This document shows positions 52,801 through 61,166 of a stretch of 64,000 bases of DNA, in pieces. The position numbers and the translations under genes are program-made. The notes beneath the pieces are model-generated. The model ran no database searches and was not told the origin of the DNA. It was given only the letters and a program-made list of their open reading frames with translations. Positions within the stretch are counted from its first letter, which is position 1. The number at the start of each line of letters is the position of its first letter. Origin of the DNA: Nonomuraea pusilla (lineage in GTDB: Bacteria > Actinomycetota > Actinomycetes > Streptosporangiales > Streptosporangiaceae); contig NZ_FOBF01000012.1 in assembly GCF_900109355.1 (NCBI RefSeq), positions 186,001-250,000 on the forward strand, in the 5' to 3' direction.

Positions 52801-53562
52801 TCAGGACGCGCGCCTGCGCAGCCCCAGCAGGGCGAGCACGACGGCCACGACGCCCGCGGCCAGGCCCGCGCCGCCCAGGAGCCGGGCGGTGCCGTCGGAG
52901 GAGGACGCGGCCACCACCGTCGGCGCAGTCGCCGTGGCGGGCTGAGCCGCCGCCTGGGCGCTCGGCGAGGCGGCCGCCCCGTGCCCCGCGCCGCCCGACG
53001 CGGGCACCAGCTTCAGCACCGGCGCCGGGCGCTCCGGCTCCGAGCCGTCGGCCTTGGGCGCGTCGGACCAGTCGACGACCTCGCCCCCCGAGTACGTCTG
53101 CTTCGTCGGGAACAGCAGCGAGTCGGTGTCCTCGGGCAGCTGCCCCATCGACACCTCGAACTCCTGGAACTGCCCCGGCTTGATCTCGCCGCCGGACCAG
53201 ACGACCTTGGTCACGGCCTCCTTGAGGTCGCCGTACTCCGTCTTGACCGGCGTGGGCAGCTTGCCCTCGGTGACCTTGACGTCCCAGCCGGGCACGGGCT
53301 TGACCGACACGAACGCGAGCGGGTGGTCGGAGGGGAAGGCGACCTCGACCTTGACGGTGGAGGCGTCGTCGCGCTCGTTCGGGACGCGGAAGGCGACCTT
53401 GCTGAAACCGCCCTGCTCGGCGGTGCCGGGGTTGACGCTGACATGGGCCAGCGCGGGCACGGCCAGGGCGGCGGTGAGCGCGGTGGCGGAGGCGAGCACG
53501 GTCGCCGCGCGGCGGGCGCCGGACAGGGCGCGGGGGCCGGAGACGAGCCCGGAGATACGCAT
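52801..53562 (-). CDS. YcnI family (DUF1775) copper-related membrane-anchored protein
   Basis: 253 residues. Signal peptide ending ALAVPALA, so the mature N-terminus is probably His40 (HVSVNPGTAEQGGFSKVAF). That mature N-terminal His together with the conserved Trp region is the Cu(II) site described for YcnI. The domain ends near 165, a low-complexity linker follows, then a C-terminal membrane helix (LLGGAGLAAGVVAVVLALLGLRRRAS). It lies on the outer face of the membrane. Downstream of and probably co-transcribed with a His-containing membrane protein. Confidence 0.92.
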   Translation of the reverse strand: MRISGLVSGPRALSGARRAATVLASATALTAALAVPALAHVSVNPGTAEQGGFSKVAFRVPNERDDASTVKVEVAFPSDHPLAFVSVKPVPGWDVKVTEGKLPTPVKTEYGDLKEAVTKVVWSGGEIKPGQFQEFEVSMGQLPEDTDSLLFPTKQTYSGGEVVDWSDAPKADGSEPERPAPVLKLVPASGGAGHGAAASPSAQAAAQPATATAPTVVAASSSDGTARLLGGAGLAAGVVAVVLALLGLRRRAS

Positions 53563-53608
53563 GGTGGAACTCCACTTGAGAAGGAAGAGCCGGAAAGGGT
53601 GTCAGAGG

Positions 53609-54289
53609 TCAGGCGGGAAGTGGAGGACCGCGCCTGGCCAGGCTGTGGCGGAGGGCCGGGGCCGCGGGGACGGCCCTGGTGCGTACGACGGGGACGAGGG
53701 ACGGCGGCGCGGGCACCGCGACCGCCCTCAGCGGTGTCAGCCTTCGGCCGAGCCGGCGCAGCAGCGCCCAGAGCGCGGCCTCGCCGCGGGCCAGCCACCA
53801 GGCGGTGAGCAGCGACGCGGTCAGGTGCGCGAGCAGCATGCCGGCGCCGACCGCGAGCCCGCCGCCGTGGCCGTGCACCGCCACCGGGCCCCCGTCGGCG
53901 AGCAGCGAGGCGTCCTGACCGGCCAGGGCCGGGGGCGCGCCCGCGCTCACGTCTTCGAGCGGCGGGCCCGGTGAGGCGGCCGGGCCGGCGGCGCTCCCGA
54001 GGAGCCTGTGCAGGGACGTGTAGGCGTTGGTGTCGTCGGCGAAGAGCTCGTGCAGGCCGAACTGCGCCGCCACCAGCACCGCGCTGATGGAGCCGGCCGA
54101 GCGCTCCCGGCCGGCGAGCGCCAGCCCTGCCGCGAACGCGGCGGCGAACCCGGCCGTCGCCGTGGCGGGCGCGGGCCCCGAGCCGCCGCCCAGCCGGTGG
54201 GCGAGCGCGGCGAGGGTCACGCAGACGGCGGCGAAGGCGGCGGTCCGCGCGAGCCGGAGGGGGAGTCGCGCACGCATGGCAGTGCTCAT
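53609..54289 (-). CDS. Integral membrane protein associated with YcnI
   Basis: 226 residues, about four or five hydrophobic segments (FAAVCVTLAALAHRL, GFAAAFAAGLALAG, SAVLVAAQFGLHELF, GAGMLLAHLTASLLTAWWLA). A loop is rich in His and Gly (GPVAVHGHGGGLAVG) and may bind metal. The basic C-terminus is cytoplasmic. Located 46 nt upstream of ycnI on the same strand. Not a family I can name with certainty; a copper-handling role is inferred only from context. Confidence 0.75.
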   Translation of the reverse strand: MSTAMRARLPLRLARTAAFAAVCVTLAALAHRLGGGSGPAPATATAGFAAAFAAGLALAGRERSAGSISAVLVAAQFGLHELFADDTNAYTSLHRLLGSAAGPAASPGPPLEDVSAGAPPALAGQDASLLADGGPVAVHGHGGGLAVGAGMLLAHLTASLLTAWWLARGEAALWALLRRLGRRLTPLRAVAVPAPPSLVPVVRTRAVPAAPALRHSLARRGPPLPA

Positions 54290-54427
54290 GCTCTCACGCG
54301 GGCACGCCTTCGGGAGGGCCCCATGCGCAAAGGCTCTGGCCGCCCGACGCCGAGCCGCGTGACGCCTGTCGGTGGACGGCCTTTGTCGCTAGTGTCTTGC
54401 CGACCGCGTTGACATGAGGTGAGAACG

Positions 54428-54892
54428 TTGCGGCATTTAGGTGGTCTGTTCATCGGCTTGGTGGTGACCGCGGGCGTGCTGGGCGGCGGCGGGTGGGCGG
54501 TGCGGCAGCTGTCCGGCGCGGCGGGCGGCCCTCCTCCTCAGCAGACGCTCTGGGTCGCGCTCGGCGCCATGGCCGCGGTCGGCCTGGTCGTCGGGCTCGT
54601 CATGGCGGGGCGGGTCTCGCCGATCGCCGCGTTCGTGCCCTCCCTGGTCCTGCTGGCCTGGACCGTCGTCTACGCGCTCGACACCGCCCGCGCGCTGTCG
54701 TTCGTGCCGTCGGACCCGTCGCTGGACCCGCTCGTCAGGGACGTGGGCGCGGGCGCCGCCACGCTGCTCACGACCGGCGTGCTCGCCCTGCTCGGGGTGG
54801 CCCTGTTCATCCCCGTGCTGATGCCGTCGCGCTGGTCGCGCGGCGGCGACGCCGACGACGACTACGAGTCCGGCCAGGAGGGTTACTACTGA
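54428..54892 (+). CDS. Four-helix membrane protein of unknown function
   Basis: 154 residues with four membrane helices (HLGGLFIGLVVTAGVLGGGG, LWVALGAMAAVGLVVGLVMAG, ISPIAAF-like AFVPSLVLLAWTVVYALD, LLTTGVLALLGVALFIPVLM) and an acidic tail (DADDDYESGQEGYY). TTG 54428 is preferred because GAGG lies 8 nt upstream; GTG 54419 overlaps that site. Conserved-looking but no family recognised. It converges on the ABC-2 ATPase gene with a 7-bp overlap. Confidence 0.7.
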   Translation: MRHLGGLFIGLVVTAGVLGGGGWAVRQLSGAAGGPPPQQTLWVALGAMAAVGLVVGLVMAGRVSPIAAFVPSLVLLAWTVVYALDTARALSFVPSDPSLDPLVRDVGAGAATLLTTGVLALLGVALFIPVLMPSRWSRGGDADDDYESGQEGYY

Positions 54893-55689
54893 TCCCGCGC
54901 CCGTCGGAGCGCCCGCGCCGGCTCCTCCGCGGGTGACGCGGCCGCCCGGCGCCCGGCGGTGTAGAGGTGGGTGACGACGTCCTCGATCGTCGTCCGGCCG
55001 GGGACGGTGGCCATGAGGCCGGCGAGCGTGCCGTCGAAGGCCAGCCGTCCGTGGTCGATGAGCACGACTCGGCGGCAGAGCCGCTCGACGTCGCCCAGGT
55101 CGTGGGTGGTGAGCAGCACGGTGGTGCCCCGCTCGGCGTTGAGCCTGAGCAGGAAGTCGCGGATGCCGGCCTTGCTCACGACGTCCAGGCCGATGGTGGG
55201 TTCGTCGAGCACGAGCACCTCGGGCGCGTGGAGCAGCGCGGCGGCGAGGTCGCCGCGCATGCGCTGGCCCAGGCTGAGCTGCCGCACCGGGGTGCGCAGG
55301 AAGGTCCCGAGGTCGAGCGTCTCGCACAGCTCGTCCAGCCGCTCCGCGAACGTTCTACGATCTACTTTGTAAAGGTGCCGGACCAGCTGGAAGCTGTCGG
55401 CGAGCGGCAGGTCCCACCAGAGGGTGGTGCGCTGGCCGAAGACGACGCCGATGCGGCGCGCGAGCGCCGTGCGGCGGCGCGACGGGTCGAGCCCCGCCAC
55501 CCGCACGCTGCCCGACGTGGGCGTGAGGATGCCGCAGAGCATCTTGATCGTCGTGGACTTGCCCGCGCCGTTGGGGCCGAGGCAGCCGACGAACTCGCCC
55601 CGCCCGACGGTGAACGACAGGTCGCGCACGGCGTGGACGACGGTCCGCCTGACCTTGAAGGAGCGTCCCGCCCGGTCGAGCTCGATCAT
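54886..55689 (-). CDS. ABC-2 exporter ATPase
   Basis: 267 residues. GPNGAGKST Walker A, FGQRTTLWWDLPLADSF Q-loop region, LSLGQRMRGDLAAALLHAP signature, LVLDEPTIGLDVVSK, TTHDLGDVERL. The RTTLWWDLP segment and the coupling to DUF990-like permeases are typical of the ExsA-type or viologen-type ABC group. ATG 55689 overlaps the permease stop (ATGA). Third gene of a three-gene operon. Confidence 0.93.
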   Translation of the reverse strand: MIELDRAGRSFKVRRTVVHAVRDLSFTVGRGEFVGCLGPNGAGKSTTIKMLCGILTPTSGSVRVAGLDPSRRRTALARRIGVVFGQRTTLWWDLPLADSFQLVRHLYKVDRRTFAERLDELCETLDLGTFLRTPVRQLSLGQRMRGDLAAALLHAPEVLVLDEPTIGLDVVSKAGIRDFLLRLNAERGTTVLLTTHDLGDVERLCRRVVLIDHGRLAFDGTLAGLMATVPGRTTIEDVVTHLYTAGRRAAASPAEEPARALRRARDQ

Positions 55690-56480
55690 CCTTGACTCCC
55701 TGTGGAGCGGTAGTGCCTGATGCCCTGCCGCCAGGCGAGCGCGGCGAGCAGGGAGAGGAGGAGCGCGGCGGCCGGGCCGAGGAAGCGCGTGAACTCCGGC
55801 GTGCCGCACGGGTCGGGCCTGCCCAGCACGTACAGGCCCGGCTGCCAGTTGACGAAGGCCAGCGGCAGGACGTACGTGACGCCGCGCACCAGGTCGCGGC
55901 CGTACACGCTGAGCGGGTACTGGGTGAGCTGCTGGCCGCCGTAGGTGAAGGAGTTGACCACCTCGGGGGCGTCGGTGAGCAGGAACTGCAGCGCCCCGGC
56001 GAGCGTCCAGAGCGCCGCGAAGATCACGATGCCGGTGGCGAGCATGACGGGGATCATCCAGGCGCGCCGCCAGTCGGGCCCGATCACGGCCACGGAGTGG
56101 CCGAGGACGGCCGCCGCCTGCAGGACGCGCCCGATCCGAGCGGGGACGAACCGGTCGGCGGCGAGCTGGACCCACGCGGCCGCGGGCCTGATGAGGACGA
56201 CGTCGAGCGTGCCGGCCCTGATGTGGCCGCTGACCCGGTCGATGTTGCCGATGAGGAGGTCGGTGACGCAGAAGGCCAGCGACGCGGCGCCGTACAGGAA
56301 CAGGACCTCGTCGCGGGAGAACCCGGCCAGCGCGGTGGTGTTGGCGAAGACGACGAGGATGACGCCCAGGTCGACGGCGGCCGTGACCGTGGTGAACACG
56401 GCCGCCAGCGCGAACGAGGCGGGGTAGGCGGCGGCGGAGCGGGTCCACGTCCAGATGAGCAGCGCGTACGTCCTAACCAC
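55686..56480 (-). CDS. ABC-2 family permease (DUF990-like), second subunit
   Basis: 264 residues, six membrane helices. VVFANTTALAGFSRDEVLFLYG, NIDRVSGHIRAGTLDVVLIRP and LTQYPLSVYGRDLVRG are marks of the DUF990/ABC-2 group, where two different permeases pair with one ATPase. GTG 56480. It overlaps the first permease by 8 nt and the ATPase by 4 nt. Confidence 0.92.
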   Translation of the reverse strand: MVRTYALLIWTWTRSAAAYPASFALAAVFTTVTAAVDLGVILVVFANTTALAGFSRDEVLFLYGAASLAFCVTDLLIGNIDRVSGHIRAGTLDVVLIRPAAAWVQLAADRFVPARIGRVLQAAAVLGHSVAVIGPDWRRAWMIPVMLATGIVIFAALWTLAGALQFLLTDAPEVVNSFTYGGQQLTQYPLSVYGRDLVRGVTYVLPLAFVNWQPGLYVLGRPDPCGTPEFTRFLGPAAALLLSLLAALAWRQGIRHYRSTGSQG

Positions 56481-57315
56481 CCTGGATCACCACCCGGTGG
56501 CGGATCGCGCGGGTGCCGAGCACGCCGAGCCCGGCCAGGACGACCGTCCAGAACGCCTGGAAGGCGAGGGTCGGCCCGATGGGGGCGGTGCCGAGGTAGA
56601 GGTCGGCGGGCGCCTGGACGATGGCGGCCCAGGGCAGCGCGGCCGCCACCTCGCCGAGCGCGCCGGGGAAGAGGCCGAGCGGCAGGAGCATGCCGCTGAA
56701 GAACGTGGTGAGCACGAGCGACAGGACGTTCACCCCGCGGTCGTCGGTGAGCCAGCACACCGACAGGGCGACGAGGTAACGCCAGCCGAAGCTGACCGCG
56801 AAGGCGGCGAGCAGCCCGGCGGCGAGCGCGGCCCAGCGGGCGGGGCCGTCGGGGGCCGTGATGCCGAACAGCGCCGCGCCGGCCAGCAGGGGCGGCACGC
56901 CGCGGACGGCCAGCAGGTACGCCGCCCTGCCGAGGTCCTCGGCGAACGCCCAGAGCTGGAGCGGCGCGGGACGGACGAGGTCGAGGGCGATGTCGCCGCT
57001 GCGGATGCGTTCGGGGATGCCGAGGCCGCCGCCGAAGAGCTGCATCGGCCCGATGAACGCCTGCGTGACGAAGCAGAAGGTGACGGCGTCGGCCACGTCG
57101 TAGCCGGCCAGGCCGGGGCGGGCCTGCCAGAGGGCGATGAGCGTGTACGCGCGCAGGACGCCGAAGACGGTGTTGGTGAACGCCCCGGCGAGCGCGGCTC
57201 CCGGGTAGGCGGCGTGCCTGCGGAAGCCGTGGCGGACGAGGCGGGCGTAGAGGGCGGGCGTGGTGTCCTCCGGAGGGTGACGGCACGGTGACGGAACGTG
57301 CGGGGAGTGGGGCAT
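56473..57315 (-). CDS. ABC-2 family permease (DUF990-like), first subunit
   Basis: 280 residues, six membrane helices. LYARLVRHGFRRHAAYPGAALAGAFTN, GLGIPERIRSGDIALDLVRP and LLPLGLFPGALGEVAAALPWAAIVQ are homologous to segments of the next permease, consistent with a heterodimer. The N-terminal 25 residues are Pro/His-rich and the ATG at 57315 lacks a ribosome-binding site, so the start is the least certain part. First gene of the operon. Confidence 0.88.
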   Translation of the reverse strand: MPHSPHVPSPCRHPPEDTTPALYARLVRHGFRRHAAYPGAALAGAFTNTVFGVLRAYTLIALWQARPGLAGYDVADAVTFCFVTQAFIGPMQLFGGGLGIPERIRSGDIALDLVRPAPLQLWAFAEDLGRAAYLLAVRGVPPLLAGAALFGITAPDGPARWAALAAGLLAAFAVSFGWRYLVALSVCWLTDDRGVNVLSLVLTTFFSGMLLPLGLFPGALGEVAAALPWAAIVQAPADLYLGTAPIGPTLAFQAFWTVVLAGLGVLGTRAIRHRVVIQGG

Positions 57316-57452
57316 GGGTGCGGGAGGGGCCGTGGGTGCGGGAAGGGGCCGTGGAATTATCCGTCGCTGGTCGGGGCGGGGCAACGGGTTAAACGCGAGG
57401 TCGATCCCCATGGAGGTTTGACCCGAAATATCCGTGTAAGGGATGAGATTCT

Positions 57453-57464
57453 TACCGACCGGTA
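57453..57464. promoter_or_regulatory. Small palindrome upstream of the alpha/beta hydrolase
   Basis: TACCG-AC-CGGTA, extended imperfectly by CT..AG, lies 42 nt before the hydrolase start in an AT-richer gap. A possible repressor site; no regulator is adjacent. Confidence 0.35.
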
Positions 57465-57505
57465 GAAGGATGTTGTTGAGGGAAGAAATCCTTCGGAGGG
57501 CCCAT

Positions 57506-58486
57506 ATGCGCATCGACAGGGACGTGACTCCGGAGTACCCGTACAGCTGGCAGGCCCGCGCCGTCACCGGCCTCATGCACGGGACGGTGAAGCCTGCCTC
57601 CCACCTCCTGCTGCGCCATCCGATCGCCCTGCTCGGCGCCGCCCGCCTGGGCGGCGAGCTGGCGCGCCTCGTCCCGGTCGCGGCGCCCGCCGACGTCTGC
57701 ATCGTCCCCCACACCTTCTCCGCCTGCGGCGGCGAGTGGGTGCGGGCCGGAGGGGAGCTGGACGAGGGCAAGGTGCTGCTGTACTTCCACGGCGGCGGCT
57801 ACTTCTCCTGCTCGCCGCGCACCCACCGGCCCATCACCTGGCGGCTGTCGCTGGCGGCCCGCCGTCCGGTGCTCGCGCTCGACTACCGGCAGGGTCCGGT
57901 GCACAAGCTGGCCGACTCCCTGACCGACGCGCTGGACGCGTACGAGTGCGTGCTGAGCCAGGGGTACGCCGGGCGCGACATCGTCGTGGCGGGCGACTCG
58001 GCGGGCGGCCACCTGACCCTGGCCACGCTGCTCGCCCTGCGCGACCGGGGCATGCCGCTGCCGTCCGCGGCGATCTGCCTGTCGCCGTGGGCCGACCTGA
58101 CGGACTTCCCGCGCCGGGCCAACCGCTGGCAGGACCCGATGCTCCCGGCGGGCCGGGTGCGGTGGCTGGCGGCGCGCTGGACGTCGGGGCTCGACCCGAG
58201 CGACCCGCTCGTGTCGCCCGTGCACGGCAACTTCACCGGTCTGCCGCCCCTCATGATCGTCACGGGCTCGACCGAGGTGCTGCGGGACGAGGCCAGGCGG
58301 GTCGCCGTCCGCGCCAGGCAGACCGGCACGCCCGTCTGGTACGAGGAGTGGCCGCGCATGCCGCACGTCTTCCCGATCCTCGCCGACCTGGTGCCCGAGG
58401 CCCGTACGGCGTTCCGTCACATGGCGAGCTTCCTGTCGGCGGTCGGGGTCAGGCCCGTCCTCCTGGACGGTGAGGCCGCCGCCTGA
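57506..58486 (+). CDS. Alpha/beta hydrolase, hormone-sensitive lipase (HSL) type
   Basis: 326 residues. Oxyanion motif YFHGGGYFSCSPRTH, nucleophile elbow GDSAGGH, acidic residue in the region MIVTGSTEVLRDEA, catalytic His in PRMPHVFPIL: a complete HSL-family triad. ATG 57506 with GGAGGG 6 nt upstream; upstream in-frame starts lack this. Acts on short acyl esters or similar; the natural substrate is not readable. Monocistronic, divergent from the ABC-2 exporter operon. Confidence 0.92.
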   Translation: MRIDRDVTPEYPYSWQARAVTGLMHGTVKPASHLLLRHPIALLGAARLGGELARLVPVAAPADVCIVPHTFSACGGEWVRAGGELDEGKVLLYFHGGGYFSCSPRTHRPITWRLSLAARRPVLALDYRQGPVHKLADSLTDALDAYECVLSQGYAGRDIVVAGDSAGGHLTLATLLALRDRGMPLPSAAICLSPWADLTDFPRRANRWQDPMLPAGRVRWLAARWTSGLDPSDPLVSPVHGNFTGLPPLMIVTGSTEVLRDEARRVAVRARQTGTPVWYEEWPRMPHVFPILADLVPEARTAFRHMASFLSAVGVRPVLLDGEAAA

Positions 58487-58550
58487 ACCCTGGCTGTGAT
58501 CCGCGTCTCCCCCCGCTCCTGCCGGGACCGGTTCCCGGCGGGCAGCGTGT

Positions 58551-58570
58551 AAGGTTAGGTATGCCTAACT
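58551..58570 (+). promoter_or_regulatory. IdeR/DmdR1-type iron box of the siderophore-interacting protein
   Basis: AAGGTTAGGTATGCCTAACT (58551-58570) contains the dyad GTTAGG-TATG-CCTAAC and fits the iron-box consensus TTAGGTTAGGCTAACCTAA. It lies 22 nt before the ATG of the SIP gene. Confidence 0.85.
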
Positions 58571-58592
58571 CGTCAGGGTGGGGAGTGGTTCG

Positions 58593-59426
58593 ATGAGTGA
58601 GAAGCCCAGGGATCATCACAAGGGCGTCGTCCTGCGCACCGAGCGCGTCTCGCGGTACATGGTGCGGGTCGTCGTCGGCGGCGACGGGCTGCGGGACTTC
58701 GCCTGCGAGGGCTTCACCGACCACTACGTCAAGCTCGTCTTCCCCTGCGAGGGCGTCGACTACCCCGAGCCGTTCAGCGTGAGCGAGGTGCGCCGGACGA
58801 TGCCGCGCGAGCTGTGGCCGCGGCTGCGCACCTACACCGTGCGCGCCTGGGACCCCGACGCCTGTGAGCTCACCCTCGACTTCGTCCACCACGGCGACAA
58901 GGGGCTGGCAGGGCCGTGGGCGGCGCGGGCGGTGCCCGGCGACGCCGTGCTGCTGCTCGGCCCCGGCGGCGGCTACGCCCCCGACCCCGGGGCGGACTGG
59001 CACCTGCTGGTGGGCGACGAGAGCGCCCTGCCCGCCATCGCGGCGTCGGTGGAGGCGCTGCCCGAGGCCGCGCTCGCGCACGTCCTCGTGGAGGTGGACG
59101 GCCCCGAGGACGAGCAGAAGCTCGACACGCGCGCCCGCGCCCAGGTCAGCTGGGTGTACCGGAACGGCGGGCGGGTCGGCGAGGCGCTGGTGCGGGCCGT
59201 GCGGGAGCTGGACTTCCCGGCCGGGGACGTGCACGCGTTCGTCCACGGCGAGGCGGGGTTCGTCAAGGAGCTGCGCCGCCACCTGAGGCTGGAGCGGGGG
59301 CTGCCGCTGGAGCGGCTGTCGATCTCCGGTTACTGGCGCGCAGGCGTCGACGACGAGACGTGGCGCGCGGTCAAGAAGGCGTGGAACCACCAGGTGGAGG
59401 CCGAGGAGGCCGCCGCCATCGCCTGA
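58593..59426 (+). CDS. Siderophore-interacting protein (FAD-dependent ferric-siderophore reductase)
   Basis: 277 residues. The SIP family order is present: an N-terminal FAD-binding barrel with LRTYTVRAWDPD (R-x-Y-T motif), GPWAARAVPGDAVLLLGPGGGY, then an NAD(P)-binding domain with LVGDESALPAIAA and C-terminal ISGYWRAGVDDETWRAVKK. It reduces ferric siderophores in the cytoplasm to free iron. ATG 58593 with GGGGAG 7 nt upstream. Controlled by the iron box just upstream. No siderophore biosynthesis genes are in the window. Confidence 0.94.
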   Translation: MSEKPRDHHKGVVLRTERVSRYMVRVVVGGDGLRDFACEGFTDHYVKLVFPCEGVDYPEPFSVSEVRRTMPRELWPRLRTYTVRAWDPDACELTLDFVHHGDKGLAGPWAARAVPGDAVLLLGPGGGYAPDPGADWHLLVGDESALPAIAASVEALPEAALAHVLVEVDGPEDEQKLDTRARAQVSWVYRNGGRVGEALVRAVRELDFPAGDVHAFVHGEAGFVKELRRHLRLERGLPLERLSISGYWRAGVDDETWRAVKKAWNHQVEAEEAAAIA

Positions 59427-59512
59427 GAACGGCCCTGACCACGCCCTACGCCCTTCTCGACGGCCCGGCTGTTCCACGCTGTTCCACGGCCCGGCGGCTC
59501 CGGACAGGAGAA

Positions 59513-59543
59513 CGGCCGCGCCGGAGGGGAGCCGGCGCGGCCG
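59513..59543. terminator. Strong hairpin between the convergent SIP and aceA genes
   Basis: CGGCCGCGCCGG (59513-59524) and CCGGCGCGGCCG (59532-59543) form a perfect 12-bp stem with a 7-nt loop. Bidirectional terminator by position; no U-tract. Confidence 0.8.
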
Positions 59544-59609
59544 CGTCGCCGGGGAACCGTCCCATGCCCTGGACGTGTCCGGCGAGGTCCTCCTGTCGAG
59601 GACGTCCTT

Positions 59610-60890
<1,281 letters not shown>

Positions 60891-61025
60891 TATTCACTCC
60901 TTTGTCGTCCCCTGGGGCCTACGCCGAGTTTCTGCCCTCGTGACCGGGGTCGACCAGCCTGGTGTCGAGAGAAGAATCGCGAAAGTTTCCGGTTTCGTCA
61001 CTACCGGCGGGTATTCAGCCAGGAA

Positions 61026-61041
61026 GAAAACGACAGTTTTC
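61026..61041. promoter_or_regulatory. Palindrome GAAAAC-N4-GTTTTC in the aceA/ramB gap
   Basis: GAAAAC (61026-61031) and GTTTTC (61036-61041) form a perfect dyad about 135 nt upstream of aceA and 126 nt from the regulator start. AT-rich islands like this are rare here. A candidate RamB-type or global-regulator site. A related GAAAGTTTCC lies at 60980-60989. Confidence 0.5.
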
Positions 61042-61131
61042 CCTTTGGACTAGACCACTGCCGTCGCGCGGTCGTGATCATCACGGGTGGCGGTCCGGTG
61101 GCCGCACTCCCGGTCCCCTGCCCGGCAGGCT

Positions 61132-61160
61132 GGAAAATAGGCCGATTTTCCGACTAGGAT
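61132..61160 (+). promoter_or_regulatory. Palindrome and putative leaderless promoter of the RamB-type gene
   Basis: GGAAAAT-AGGCCG-ATTTTCC (61132-61151) is a perfect 7-bp dyad. TAGGAT (61155-61160) follows, 6 nt before the ATG at 61167, a leaderless -10 arrangement. The dyad covers the -35/spacer region, so binding there would repress the gene, consistent with autoregulation. Confidence 0.6.
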
Positions 61161-61166
61161 GCGCGC

